From a virus: a DNA stretch of 25,329 nucleotides. Each line of letters begins with the position of its first letter. The stretch's first letter is position 1. Under the pieces are notes generated by a model, which worked only from the letters and a program-made list of their open reading frames with translations, did not search any database and was not told where the DNA came from. Position numbers and translations under genes: made by a program. Of the stretch, positions 1 to 8,368 are shown in pieces. The stretch covers positions 1-25,329 of IMG/VR virus record IMGVR_UViG_3300032087_005634, one strand, 5' to 3'.

Positions 1-124
1 CTAAACAATGACTATCAAACCAAATTGTATTTCTTCTCAAAGTTTTAGAAATTTCAAATTTTATAGATAAAGCTCTTTTAATTACAAATTCCTTTAAGTT
101 ATCAAATTTATTAGAAAAAATCAT
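1..124 (-). CDS. Possible minus-strand gene fragment running off the left edge
   Basis: Reading the minus strand from an ATG at 124-122 gives 41 codons without a stop to the window edge. The frame is open further upstream, back to a TGA at 205-203. The composition is that of an ordinary protein (MIFSNKFDNLKEFVIKRALS at the start, then a basic stretch and Trp, His and Cys near the edge), with many purine-first codons. I do not recognise the family, and no strong ribosome binding site precedes the ATG. The same bases are also open in a + frame (from 12) that continues into the next gene, so only one of the two readings is likely to be real. If this one is real it would be the only minus-strand gene here, divergent from everything else. 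Low confidence. Confidence 0.3.
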   Translation of the reverse strand, partial: MIFSNKFDNLKEFVIKRALSIKFEISKTLRRNTIWFDSHCL

Positions 125-158
125 TTCTGAAAACCCACGCAAGACAGAACCCCAATTT

Positions 159-734
159 TTGAACCCCGATCCTGTTCTAGACGCTGCTACCCTATATTTG
201 TCTCAAAAAACAGATATAGATAGGAATTTTCATATAAACACAGGTGGTCGATATGGTGCCCCTAAAGGTCGATCCGCAGCCCTCATGAAAGCAGATTGTA
301 TTAGGCTTGTTGGTCGTGAGGGTGTTAAGATAATTACTGGGACCGATAAAAAGAATTCACTGGGCAAACCAATCACAAAACCAATTGGTATTGAGCTAAT
401 AGCAGGTAACGATACATCGGATATGCAACCAATAGCAAAAGGTAAAAGCGTGGTCAAAGCCTTTGAAGATATGACTGAATTAGTGAAACAGCTTAGTATG
501 ATTGTAGAGAAGCAGGGTATTGCGATTAATGCACTGGCTGCTGGCGGAATCCCAACTCCTTTTGGTATAGCAGCATACCCTCTCCTGCCAGTTGGTGCAG
601 CAACTGCGCTTACGTTTAATACTATTGCTATGTCATTTATTGCAACCTTTCAAGGAAACCTGGCTAACTTCAAAGAGTTGAAACTAAAATACGATAAAAA
701 CAAAATCTATAGTAGATATAATATGACAAACTAG
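159..734 (+). CDS. Conserved phage virion-type protein of unknown function, 5' end uncertain or truncated
   Basis: The 191 codons (from TTG 159) contain motifs I recall from structural-region proteins of uncultured marine phages: DPVLDAATLYLSQKTDID (residues 4-21), KADCIRLVGREGVKIITG (44-61), IELIAGNDTSDMQPIAKG (78-95) and the end SRYNMTN. Residues 97-120 look helical. Residues 124-165 are a Gly/Ala/Pro-rich hydrophobic stretch that could be a buried or membrane-touching hairpin. The family relationship is from memory and no function is known to me. The frame stays open upstream to a TGA at 9-11 without any ATG, and TTG 159 has no Shine-Dalgarno sequence before it, so the true start is unclear; I believe relatives carry more residues in front. 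Its stop lies inside the ribosome binding region of the next gene (gap 9 bases), so the two are probably co-transcribed. Role in tail or baseplate assembly is inferred from position only. Confidence 0.7.
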   Translation: MNPDPVLDAATLYLSQKTDIDRNFHINTGGRYGAPKGRSAALMKADCIRLVGREGVKIITGTDKKNSLGKPITKPIGIELIAGNDTSDMQPIAKGKSVVKAFEDMTELVKQLSMIVEKQGIAINALAAGGIPTPFGIAAYPLLPVGAATALTFNTIAMSFIATFQGNLANFKELKLKYDKNKIYSRYNMTN

Positions 735-743
735 GAAATATAG

Positions 744-3700
744 ATGGCACACAGTTTTGAGGACCTATACAATTTATACAGAAATCAGCCAGATGGACCT
801 GATGCTGAGATTGCCTATTTTAGGCAAAATGGTATAAGACAAATAAATGTAAATGTTCGTGATGACCAAGCAACGGTGGTCATGATTGATGCTAACGGGC
901 AAACTCACAGAGCTACAGGCAGAGTGCCTCAAGAAGAGGTGCCACCTCAAGCAGCACAAGAAGATCTTGGGTATGAGGGGAAGATTACATCAGACCCTTT
1001 ATCTGTTGAGGAAAGATCGATCATAGACCCCAATCCAGATATAGCCATATTTACAAATCAAGATGCATTTCATGGAAGTTACCCAGAAGATCGCCTACAG
1101 GAGTTAGGGATAACAAATCAAGGCACATGGTTCAATACATATAGGGAAGGATTGAGATATCGTTATAACCCCCCAAGCGAAGATATAAATAATCCAACCT
1201 CGCCTGAAGACGCCGCTCGGATAACGGAGACATCAAAGTTAAAGTTTAAGTATAAACTTATAAAACAGCAAGCTACTAAATTAGCACCAATGTCTTTCCC
1301 ATTCACAGTGGAAACAAGAGGGGCTAACAGGGTGCCGTTTAATCGTGCTTTCCCACCAGTTAAGGTTGAATTTACTCTATTGGATGCAATTTATTTTGCC
1401 ACTCTACATCCTCATATAATAGCAGGGTTCACAGTAGAAAGTAGAGGTTTCCTGTTTAGAGAAACAAAATATAAATTTCTATATCTGGAAAAAACCTCTA
1501 CAGAGGATGAACCAGGCACTAGACTAGCAAGAGAAATAATGGTTGGTAGGGGCATGTACACGCAAACTGCAACTGCATCTACAAGAAAACCAGTTATGCC
1601 TTTAACTGCCCAGACTATCCCTACTAAGGCAGAACAAAAGGAATTGGACAGCACAACTGCATCCCTATCAGCACAAGAAAATCAAGAAAAACAAAAACAA
1701 GCAGAGCGTAGGTCTGCGGGAACAAGCAGAAACGCATCACTCCAAATGGATGGGACTAAGCCTCTTGGTAGGCAGGTATTATATGCAAAAATATTGGAAG
1801 ACGGAGCAGTTTGGGTATCACAGTTACCTAATGCGAAGCCTAGCGCAGATCCAAGTGTAGGGGAAACATCCTTAGCTAGCAGCATAACTAATAGTCATTT
1901 GAATAGGATAGTGCAAGCCGCAGGTGACGACGGATTACTGGATGATGAGAACGATGGAAAATGGTCAAATATAAATGAGTACACAGGTGATTTTTATGAT
2001 ACTACCACCGACCCTGGTAGAGAGAAATTTGCTTACGAAATAAAAAAGGTCGGCAATACTGTTTATATACAGAAGCTAGAAAAAGTTCAAAATGTAACAC
2101 CTACTGAACAGAAACAAGAAGCGGACGCCAGTGCTATAACTTCCAACAACAGAACAGAAGATGCATATAACTATGATGACTGGACAACCAATATTAACTC
2201 TGATAGAGGCGTCCCCAATTCTTATTACAACCCCAGGTACCCTGAGTCAGTTGCTGTAGCCAAGGATGAAGGTTCTTATTTTGTGGTGATGAAAGCCCCC
2301 GCAGATGTTGAGGATAGTTTAGATTATCGAGCCGAAGAAGCTGAGCTAAAGGAATTGATGTATCGTGCTTTGTGCAACCACCTAAACAAGCCGATAACTG
2401 ATATGCCTAGCACTCTGAGCCATGAGATGAAGACTCACTTTGACCCAAGGCCAAATTCAGCGCCACTTATAGCCTTGATAATAAAGAAGACAGAATTTGA
2501 TAAGTCAGCAGCATCTGGCAATATTAAAACTGATCTAGATGAACTAACCCTCCAGAGGGCTATATTGACCAGTCAAAAAAGGTCAGAAAAAAATATATCT
2601 TTTACTTTAGAAAAGATGGACCCTTTATTCGAGACAGCTTCGCACATTGTTAGAAAATATGCACGCATTGTTGCTGGACAGGGATTGGGCTCGGCTGATA
2701 TAGGAGTCAATTTATATAAGCAATATATGGCTCTATCTAAGTTTACTAGTAAGGTAAGATCAGCTTTAGCCCACAATGGTGTATATCCAGATGCAAGTGA
2801 CCAAATAGAAATAGGATTTACAAACGATTATCAAATGCTGCACATTATACATAAATCTAGGATGTATTTCAGTGGCTTTAAGAGGGCAACAATAGATAAT
2901 GAAATAGCTGTTACTTTGGAAATAGATTCTATACAAGACCAACCAGAGGGACAGTTTCCATCACAATTAGAGAGCGACAAAAACTATTTTAGGATCTACA
3001 AGCAGACTGAATTTGGGTATGTGTTTTTTGCAGAGGAGATAGTAAAAAACAACCCACCAAATGCTAGCGATCGAAAACTCACACCGTGGGTAGACTTTGT
3101 TCGACTTTATACATACCCTGCACCAACTATCAACCCAACTAAAGTTAACAATAAAAATAAACTTACCGATGACGGGGATGACCAGATACCATCTCAAAGC
3201 CTAACAGATACGGGATCAGAGATTGAATCTGATGATATTATAGGGAGTTCGCAGGTAGCATATGTAGATAAATCAGCGAGTAAGCCTGGCACACAGATAA
3301 GGACAGTAACACAGTCTCAAAAAGAATCTGAAGCCATCAATATTCGATCCTTCATTGAGAAGAAACAGAAAATAGAAAGAAAGGCAAAATCTTTAGAGCC
3401 GCTAGTAGAAGATGCAGTCATGAACTGTGGTAATTTACCACAATTACTAGATCAGATCAAGGAGTTATCTGATTTGTTTGATTTGGTATTAGATCAAATT
3501 TCATTAGATGAACTGTTTGCAGCCCTACGAGATTCGCTCCTGCAAGATTTGCAAAAATTATTTGCTATGAAAGATTTAGCAGAAGGCTACACGCCAGGAG
3601 CTTTCGCAGGCGCTGGAGATCAAGGAGAAGGTCTTGATACCACTCTTTCTACAAGAGCATCAAAACTTGTTTGCGCTCCTTCTTCTGAGTTTGAGGACTT

Positions 3701-6143
3701 TTTACAAAACGACCTGGCTTGTGCCTTAGACCAAATCGGTGATTCATTGAAGAACCAACTCCTTGGTCGAGACTTGAACAATTTACCACTTGATCAGCTA
3801 GTTGAGGATAGGATTCGCAATCTATTCGGGATAAGCATACCCTTCATACCTATTGAGGGTATTTTATCATTTATACTAAAAATAGTATCCGAAATACTCA
3901 AAGAAGCCCTAAGACAAGTTTTGGTAGCTTTAGTGCAAGAGGCACTTGAAAAATATTTAGACTGTGAAAATATTCCACTTCTCGATGATAACATCGCTAA
4001 ACTGGGAGATATAAAAAATCCCGCACAACTATTGGAGTATGGTAAATCTCGCCTGGGTGATCTAATCGGAGACATAGATCTTAACAAGCTTGTTGATGAG
4101 CTTGGGATAGAGTTACCCCTAGAACAGCTTCAAGAAGTATTTGAGAAAGTGTCAGATTGCCTAAACTCCATGGAAATGTTAGCTCTATTATCAGGCAACG
4201 CAGGTCCGTTGATAATGCAACTTGTGCGTGAGCAATTCGGTGGACTTTTGCTAGATGATCAAATAGATTTATTATTTGACAAAATTGGTGACAATGTATC
4301 AGATGAAATAAAGAATGGTATAGTGCCAGAGGAATTTTATGTTGACTACTGTAATAAGGCAGACTATGTTAGGGCAGCTAGCAAGGCTTTAGATCTGCTA
4401 AGAGACAAGGGTCTTACAGACGAGCAAATTAAAAATCAAGCTGATGAGGAGATTAAGAGAGCAGCAGATAAAATAAAATCAATGTGTGATTTTGAAAACC
4501 TAGCCAACAATGCTTTGATAAATGCTCTTAATAACATAAAAGCACCTGATGCTATTGTAGACCTTCAGAGCAAAGCATCCTCCAATATTGCAGCAATAGC
4601 GCAAGCAGGGATTAAAGCAGAGGCAAAACCTTTCATCCTCGGTCGCACACCTCCCAAATATGGCGGTTTCAATCTTGGTTCACTTGCTCCTCTGATTCCA
4701 TTTCCCGATCCAACATATGGATCAGAACAATTAGTTCGTGTGTCAGACGATCGTAATTTAGCCTTGAAAGGTTCGGGCGGCAAAACCGCAGAGCGTGTAG
4801 AGGTTAGCTATAATTCAGAACACGATGAATATCGGATTGGTAATCTTAGAATAGTTGTTTCTACTCCAACATCTGATGCTGATCGGGGTCCAACAGAACA
4901 AGCTGTAGGAATAAATGATGAGATACAGGAAAAGCCAAATGACATAGTAACAATTATAGTCCATGACATAAAGCCTGACAATCAAGGCGTTCGCCGTGAA
5001 ACCTATGTTGACGAGTTTGGTCAGTTTATAGAAAGCAAAAAAGAAGAATTAGAGCAAGATAGAAATGTTTTAGTGTTTTTACAAACTCAGCCTGACAGGA
5101 ATTATAGCCGCCCAACCCACAGCCGACTGCCAAGATTTATCAACCGCCCAAGGGAACTGGGTGAATTCTTAAATCTGTTTTTATCCGCACATCAAGAAAA
5201 CATATATGGATTTGGCATAACAAGTGATCAAATAGAAGAGGCGTATATAGTTGGCAGTGAAGAAGATGGGGAAGCAGCATATCTAAGAGCGCCCGAATCA
5301 CATGAGGCGGGCAAGTACCCCTATCCTTTGATGGAGAATTTGGTAATCGACCGTGGTAATGATATGGAAATATTCAATGCTTTTTTTAGAAAAGATGATA
5401 TCAATCTCAAGAAAAACCCAAGACAAGATTATTTTGAGTCTGGGATATTCAATGCAGGGAAGGCATACGAGAAGCTTTATGCCGATTTACAGGAAGAGCC
5501 TACATTGGTCAACGCAGGACCAAACTTTGAGAAAAAGGTAAAGAGAACAACTGCTACTGTTGGCATAGGCGCACGACTAATGCCATTCTTTTGTGCGATA
5601 TGGCCTTTGTTCAACGCCCCAAGCGGACAAAGAATCAGGTTTGCATCCAAGGGAGAGGGTCAATATGATGACCGCATCTTTAGGGAGATTATAGAAAATT
5701 ACCTTACAAGGAAAATAACTTTTCAACTTGAGAATCTAGGTGTCTTAGACATGTATAATAAGGTATTAGCAGAGGACGATTTTGAGATCGCCGATGTTGT
5801 TTCAGTGTTTCTGGATGGTATATTTGTAGATAATCCCGATGAATCTAACAAAGTTTTATATGAAGCAATAAACTTCAACGACAGCATTCCAACAAGCGGA
5901 CAGGGTTCCACCAGCCAACATTTTGTTTTAAATGTCTTGGGCACTCAGGACGGAGTTAGTAATTATAATGCAGTTCGGGATAATATTTCTCGGAGCGTAT
6001 ATCCTGTCGAACCTCTTCTGGCGGTATCAACTATTTACTTAGAGACCTCTTGTAATGCAACTGGTTTATTGGGAACTTCATTTGTAAAGTCTTCAATAGA
6101 TGCAGATCAATTACTTAGGAAGTTTTTTGATCCATTAATTTAG
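744..6143 (+). CDS. Very large virion structural protein (1799 aa), probably tail/baseplate-associated
   Basis: This 1799-codon frame starts at ATG 744 behind AGGAA (733-737), which overlaps the stop of the preceding gene. I do not recognise a named family. Visible parts: an N-terminal acidic region (1-170); a beta-rich region with an FPFTVETRG-type motif (about 170-260); a Gln/Lys/Ser/Ala-rich, probably flexible linker (about 290-330); a mixed alpha/beta region (about 340-800); a long helical region (about 863-1298) with Leu/Asp/Glu-rich repeats, including an unusually hydrophobic stretch at about 1028-1072 around GILSFILKIVSEIL; and a C-terminal globular region (about 1330-1799) with a hydrophobic motif ARLMPFFCAIWPLF. 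It lies directly upstream of gp25 and gp6, which suggests a tail or baseplate component. The helical core recalls tape-measure or internal proteins, but nothing proves that. No signal peptide or enzyme motif was seen. Confidence 0.75.
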   Translation: MAHSFEDLYNLYRNQPDGPDAEIAYFRQNGIRQINVNVRDDQATVVMIDANGQTHRATGRVPQEEVPPQAAQEDLGYEGKITSDPLSVEERSIIDPNPDIAIFTNQDAFHGSYPEDRLQELGITNQGTWFNTYREGLRYRYNPPSEDINNPTSPEDAARITETSKLKFKYKLIKQQATKLAPMSFPFTVETRGANRVPFNRAFPPVKVEFTLLDAIYFATLHPHIIAGFTVESRGFLFRETKYKFLYLEKTSTEDEPGTRLAREIMVGRGMYTQTATASTRKPVMPLTAQTIPTKAEQKELDSTTASLSAQENQEKQKQAERRSAGTSRNASLQMDGTKPLGRQVLYAKILEDGAVWVSQLPNAKPSADPSVGETSLASSITNSHLNRIVQAAGDDGLLDDENDGKWSNINEYTGDFYDTTTDPGREKFAYEIKKVGNTVYIQKLEKVQNVTPTEQKQEADASAITSNNRTEDAYNYDDWTTNINSDRGVPNSYYNPRYPESVAVAKDEGSYFVVMKAPADVEDSLDYRAEEAELKELMYRALCNHLNKPITDMPSTLSHEMKTHFDPRPNSAPLIALIIKKTEFDKSAASGNIKTDLDELTLQRAILTSQKRSEKNISFTLEKMDPLFETASHIVRKYARIVAGQGLGSADIGVNLYKQYMALSKFTSKVRSALAHNGVYPDASDQIEIGFTNDYQMLHIIHKSRMYFSGFKRATIDNEIAVTLEIDSIQDQPEGQFPSQLESDKNYFRIYKQTEFGYVFFAEEIVKNNPPNASDRKLTPWVDFVRLYTYPAPTINPTKVNNKNKLTDDGDDQIPSQSLTDTGSEIESDDIIGSSQVAYVDKSASKPGTQIRTVTQSQKESEAINIRSFIEKKQKIERKAKSLEPLVEDAVMNCGNLPQLLDQIKELSDLFDLVLDQISLDELFAALRDSLLQDLQKLFAMKDLAEGYTPGAFAGAGDQGEGLDTTLSTRASKLVCAPSSEFEDFLQNDLACALDQIGDSLKNQLLGRDLNNLPLDQLVEDRIRNLFGISIPFIPIEGILSFILKIVSEILKEALRQVLVALVQEALEKYLDCENIPLLDDNIAKLGDIKNPAQLLEYGKSRLGDLIGDIDLNKLVDELGIELPLEQLQEVFEKVSDCLNSMEMLALLSGNAGPLIMQLVREQFGGLLLDDQIDLLFDKIGDNVSDEIKNGIVPEEFYVDYCNKADYVRAASKALDLLRDKGLTDEQIKNQADEEIKRAADKIKSMCDFENLANNALINALNNIKAPDAIVDLQSKASSNIAAIAQAGIKAEAKPFILGRTPPKYGGFNLGSLAPLIPFPDPTYGSEQLVRVSDDRNLALKGSGGKTAERVEVSYNSEHDEYRIGNLRIVVSTPTSDADRGPTEQAVGINDEIQEKPNDIVTIIVHDIKPDNQGVRRETYVDEFGQFIESKKEELEQDRNVLVFLQTQPDRNYSRPTHSRLPRFINRPRELGEFLNLFLSAHQENIYGFGITSDQIEEAYIVGSEEDGEAAYLRAPESHEAGKYPYPLMENLVIDRGNDMEIFNAFFRKDDINLKKNPRQDYFESGIFNAGKAYEKLYADLQEEPTLVNAGPNFEKKVKRTTATVGIGARLMPFFCAIWPLFNAPSGQRIRFASKGEGQYDDRIFREIIENYLTRKITFQLENLGVLDMYNKVLAEDDFEIADVVSVFLDGIFVDNPDESNKVLYEAINFNDSIPTSGQGSTSQHFVLNVLGTQDGVSNYNAVRDNISRSVYPVEPLLAVSTIYLETSCNATGLLGTSFVKSSIDADQLLRKFFDPLI

Positions 6144-6146
6144 GAG
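6142..6146 (+). promoter_or_regulatory. Shine-Dalgarno AGGAG fixing the TTG start of the gp25 gene
   Basis: AGGAG lies 8 bases before TTG 6155 and overlaps the TAG stop (6141-6143) of the 1799-aa gene. No ATG or GTG in the gp25 frame offers a better start, and the residues right after TTG (SRVGISPALPL) match the usual beginning of gp25-like proteins. The overlap of stop and binding site suggests that translation of the two genes is linked. Confidence 0.8.
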
Positions 6147-6154
6147 AGTAAGTC

Positions 6155-6553
6155 TTGTCAAGAGTAGGTATTTCACCAGCGTTGCCTTTAGCATATACGA
6201 AAGAGGATGGACCATATGGTCTTAATAAAACCATTAGGGATTCAATTCAACAGAATTTTAAAAATATCCTCTTGACTAGTAAGGGTGAACGTGTAATGTT
6301 GCCCGATTTCGGCGTTGGTCTTAGATCTTTCTTGTTCAGTAATTTCACACCTTCATTGCTAGAGCGGATAAGAGCCGAAATAAATAAACAAGTTGCGTTG
6401 TATCTTCCATTTATAGAGCTTACAGAAATTGAGTTTATATCTTCAACAGAAAGTGATCAGGTAGCACTGAACCAACTACAGATACAAATAAGATATGAAA
6501 TTACGCCTATAAATGAGTCGGATACACTTACTATATTTGAATCAATAAACTAA
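6155..6553 (+). CDS. 25: gp25-like baseplate wedge protein (GPW/gp25 family)
   Basis: The 132-residue product is a T4 gp25-like baseplate wedge subunit, a small structural protein at the core of the wedge that contacts gp6 and the sheath-initiating face of the baseplate. Evidence: the N-terminal SPALPLAYTKEDGPYGLN (7-24), then the family signature around NILLTSKGERVMLPDFGVGL (37-56), where GERVMLPDFG is nearly diagnostic, followed by the helix SLLERIRAEINKQVALYLP. Length matches T4 gp25 (about 130 residues). The start is TTG with a good AGGAG. It sits directly before gp6, the usual pairing in T4-like phages and contractile injection systems. Older names call this family lysozyme-like, but no lysozyme catalytic role should be assumed. 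Only the family assignment is firm; phage-specific contacts are inferred. Confidence 0.93.
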   Translation: MSRVGISPALPLAYTKEDGPYGLNKTIRDSIQQNFKNILLTSKGERVMLPDFGVGLRSFLFSNFTPSLLERIRAEINKQVALYLPFIELTEIEFISSTESDQVALNQLQIQIRYEITPINESDTLTIFESIN

Positions 6554-6580
6554 ATATATTTTAGTAGGAGTTTATTATTA

Positions 6581-8368
6581 ATGGCTAAAAGACCAGTAAA
6601 CTATATTAGCCGTGATTTTGAGAGCATCAAGCAATCATTAATAGATCATGCAAAACGTTATTATCCCGACACATTTAAGGACTTTAACGAAGCATCGTTC
6701 GGCTCCTTGATGTTAGATGCAGTATCCTATATTGGAGATAATTTATCCTTCTATGTTGATTATCAGGCAAATGAAAGTTTTCTTGATAGCGCAATAGAGA
6801 CAGATAATATTACTAGACTAGCCCGTCAGATGGGTTATAAACAGACTGGTACTACAGCAACAGAGGGGATTATAACTGTATATGTTTTAGTCCCAGCTTC
6901 AACAACTTCTAGGGGACCAAATATAGATTACATCCCAATCATGAAAAAAGGCACTACCTTCAACTCTGAGACTTCTGGCATTTTTACACTACAGGAAGAC
7001 ATCGACTTTGCTGACCCAGCTAATGAAGTGGTAGTTGGTCGTGTCAATGAAGCCACAGGCGACCCCACATATTACGCAATAAAATCTAAAGGGAAGATTA
7101 TATCAGGTGAATTAAATCAGGAAACATTTGCCGTAGGGACCTTTACAAAATTCCTTCGCCTCAAAATGGATGGTCTGAATATTAGTGAAATAGTATCAAT
7201 AAGAGACTCAGAGGGGAATGAATATTATCAAGTACCATACTTGTCGCAGAACGTGATATATGAGCAAATTGTTAACAATGCTTCAGATAAAAGCGTGGTA
7301 CCATATAATCTAAGAATAAGACCAGTACCCAGAAGATTTATGACAGAGTTCATTGATGGCGAGGTGTTTTTACAGTTTGGATTTGGATCAGAAGGTAACC
7401 TGACTGGTGATTTGGTCGCAGATCCTGCTGATGTGGTGCTGGATGTACATGGTAGAAACTATGTAACAGATGATAGTTTTGACCCTAGTAATCTTATAAA
7501 AAATGACAAATTTGGTGTGGTGCCAACCGATACGATTTTGACAGTGATCTATCGATCCAACAGCACTACAACAGCAAATGCCAGCGTGAACACGGTGACC
7601 TCACCTTCGGCAGTAAACCTGGTGTACAAGTCTCTTAGTTCGCTCGACTCTACCGTCACTGATTTTATTGAGTCTTCAATTGAGAGCACAAATGAACAAC
7701 CAATAATTGGTGACGTTACAGCACCAACCCAAGAAGAAATAAGAATGAGAGCTTTCGATTCCTATGCATCTCAAAATAGGGCGGTAACGAAACAAGATTA
7801 TATTGCACTTTGTTACAGAATGCCAGGAAATTTTGGCTCTATCAAAAGAGCAGCCATAGCGCAAGATAGAGATTCTTTTAAGAGGAATCTAAATCTTTAT
7901 GTTATATCGGAAGACCAGGATGGTAATTTTATAAATCCACCAACCTCATTGCTTAATAATTTAAAATCGTGGTTGAATCAATATAAAATGATCAATGACA
8001 CGATAGACATTTTACCAGGCAAAATAGTCAATTTGCAGATAGATTTTGAGGTTGTTACAGATTTAGAATCAAATAGATTTGATGTAATAAATGAGTGCAT
8101 CAATCGATTGAAAATTGATATGGCTGTCAAGAAAAATATTGGAGAGCCCTTTTACATAACTGAATTATTCAAGACACTTAATAGCGTCCCAGGTGTAGTA
8201 GATACCATATCTGTAAACGTGGATACTAAGACAGATGCAGGTTATAGTCAGTTTCCGTTTGACATAGAACTGAATACTAGTCCTGATGGAAGGATCTTAT
8301 ACGCCCCTTCTACTGTGGTGTTTGAAATCAAAGCTCCAGACCAAGACATACAAGGGATCGCACGATAA
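6581..8368 (+). CDS. 6: gp6-like baseplate wedge protein (baseplate J family)
   Basis: The 595-residue product is a gp6/baseplate-J-like wedge protein, which forms the inner ring of the baseplate and transmits the change that triggers sheath contraction. The N-terminus carries the marker NYISRDFESIKQSLIDHAKR (7-26) and then FKDFNEASFGSLMLDAVSYI (32-51) and FYVDYQANESFLDSA. A later segment (about 382-424) has PTQEEIRMRAF, then NRAVTKQDYIALCYRMPG, the baseplate-J motif. Length is close to T4-type gp6 (about 600-660). ATG 6581 is preceded by AGGAG at 6566-6570. The stop overlaps the next start (TAATG at 8366-8370), so translational coupling is likely. The middle (about 150-380) is less conserved and beta-rich. 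Confidence is high for the family and good for the gene symbol. Confidence 0.93.
   Translation: MAKRPVNYISRDFESIKQSLIDHAKRYYPDTFKDFNEASFGSLMLDAVSYIGDNLSFYVDYQANESFLDSAIETDNITRLARQMGYKQTGTTATEGIITVYVLVPASTTSRGPNIDYIPIMKKGTTFNSETSGIFTLQEDIDFADPANEVVVGRVNEATGDPTYYAIKSKGKIISGELNQETFAVGTFTKFLRLKMDGLNISEIVSIRDSEGNEYYQVPYLSQNVIYEQIVNNASDKSVVPYNLRIRPVPRRFMTEFIDGEVFLQFGFGSEGNLTGDLVADPADVVLDVHGRNYVTDDSFDPSNLIKNDKFGVVPTDTILTVIYRSNSTTTANASVNTVTSPSAVNLVYKSLSSLDSTVTDFIESSIESTNEQPIIGDVTAPTQEEIRMRAFDSYASQNRAVTKQDYIALCYRMPGNFGSIKRAAIAQDRDSFKRNLNLYVISEDQDGNFINPPTSLLNNLKSWLNQYKMINDTIDILPGKIVNLQIDFEVVTDLESNRFDVINECINRLKIDMAVKKNIGEPFYITELFKTLNSVPGVVDTISVNVDTKTDAGYSQFPFDIELNTSPDGRILYAPSTVVFEIKAPDQDIQGIAR

Noticed and set aside
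230-457. 75-codon minus-strand open frame
   Set aside because: It lies antisense to the well-supported conserved part of the 191-aa gene and has no context of its own.
1184-1191. TATAAATA on the + strand
   Set aside because: It is deep inside the 1799-aa gene with no gene start just after it.
6155-6553. Lysozyme activity for the gp25-like protein
   Set aside because: The family was historically labelled lysozyme-like, but its members act structurally in the baseplate, and nothing here indicates catalysis.
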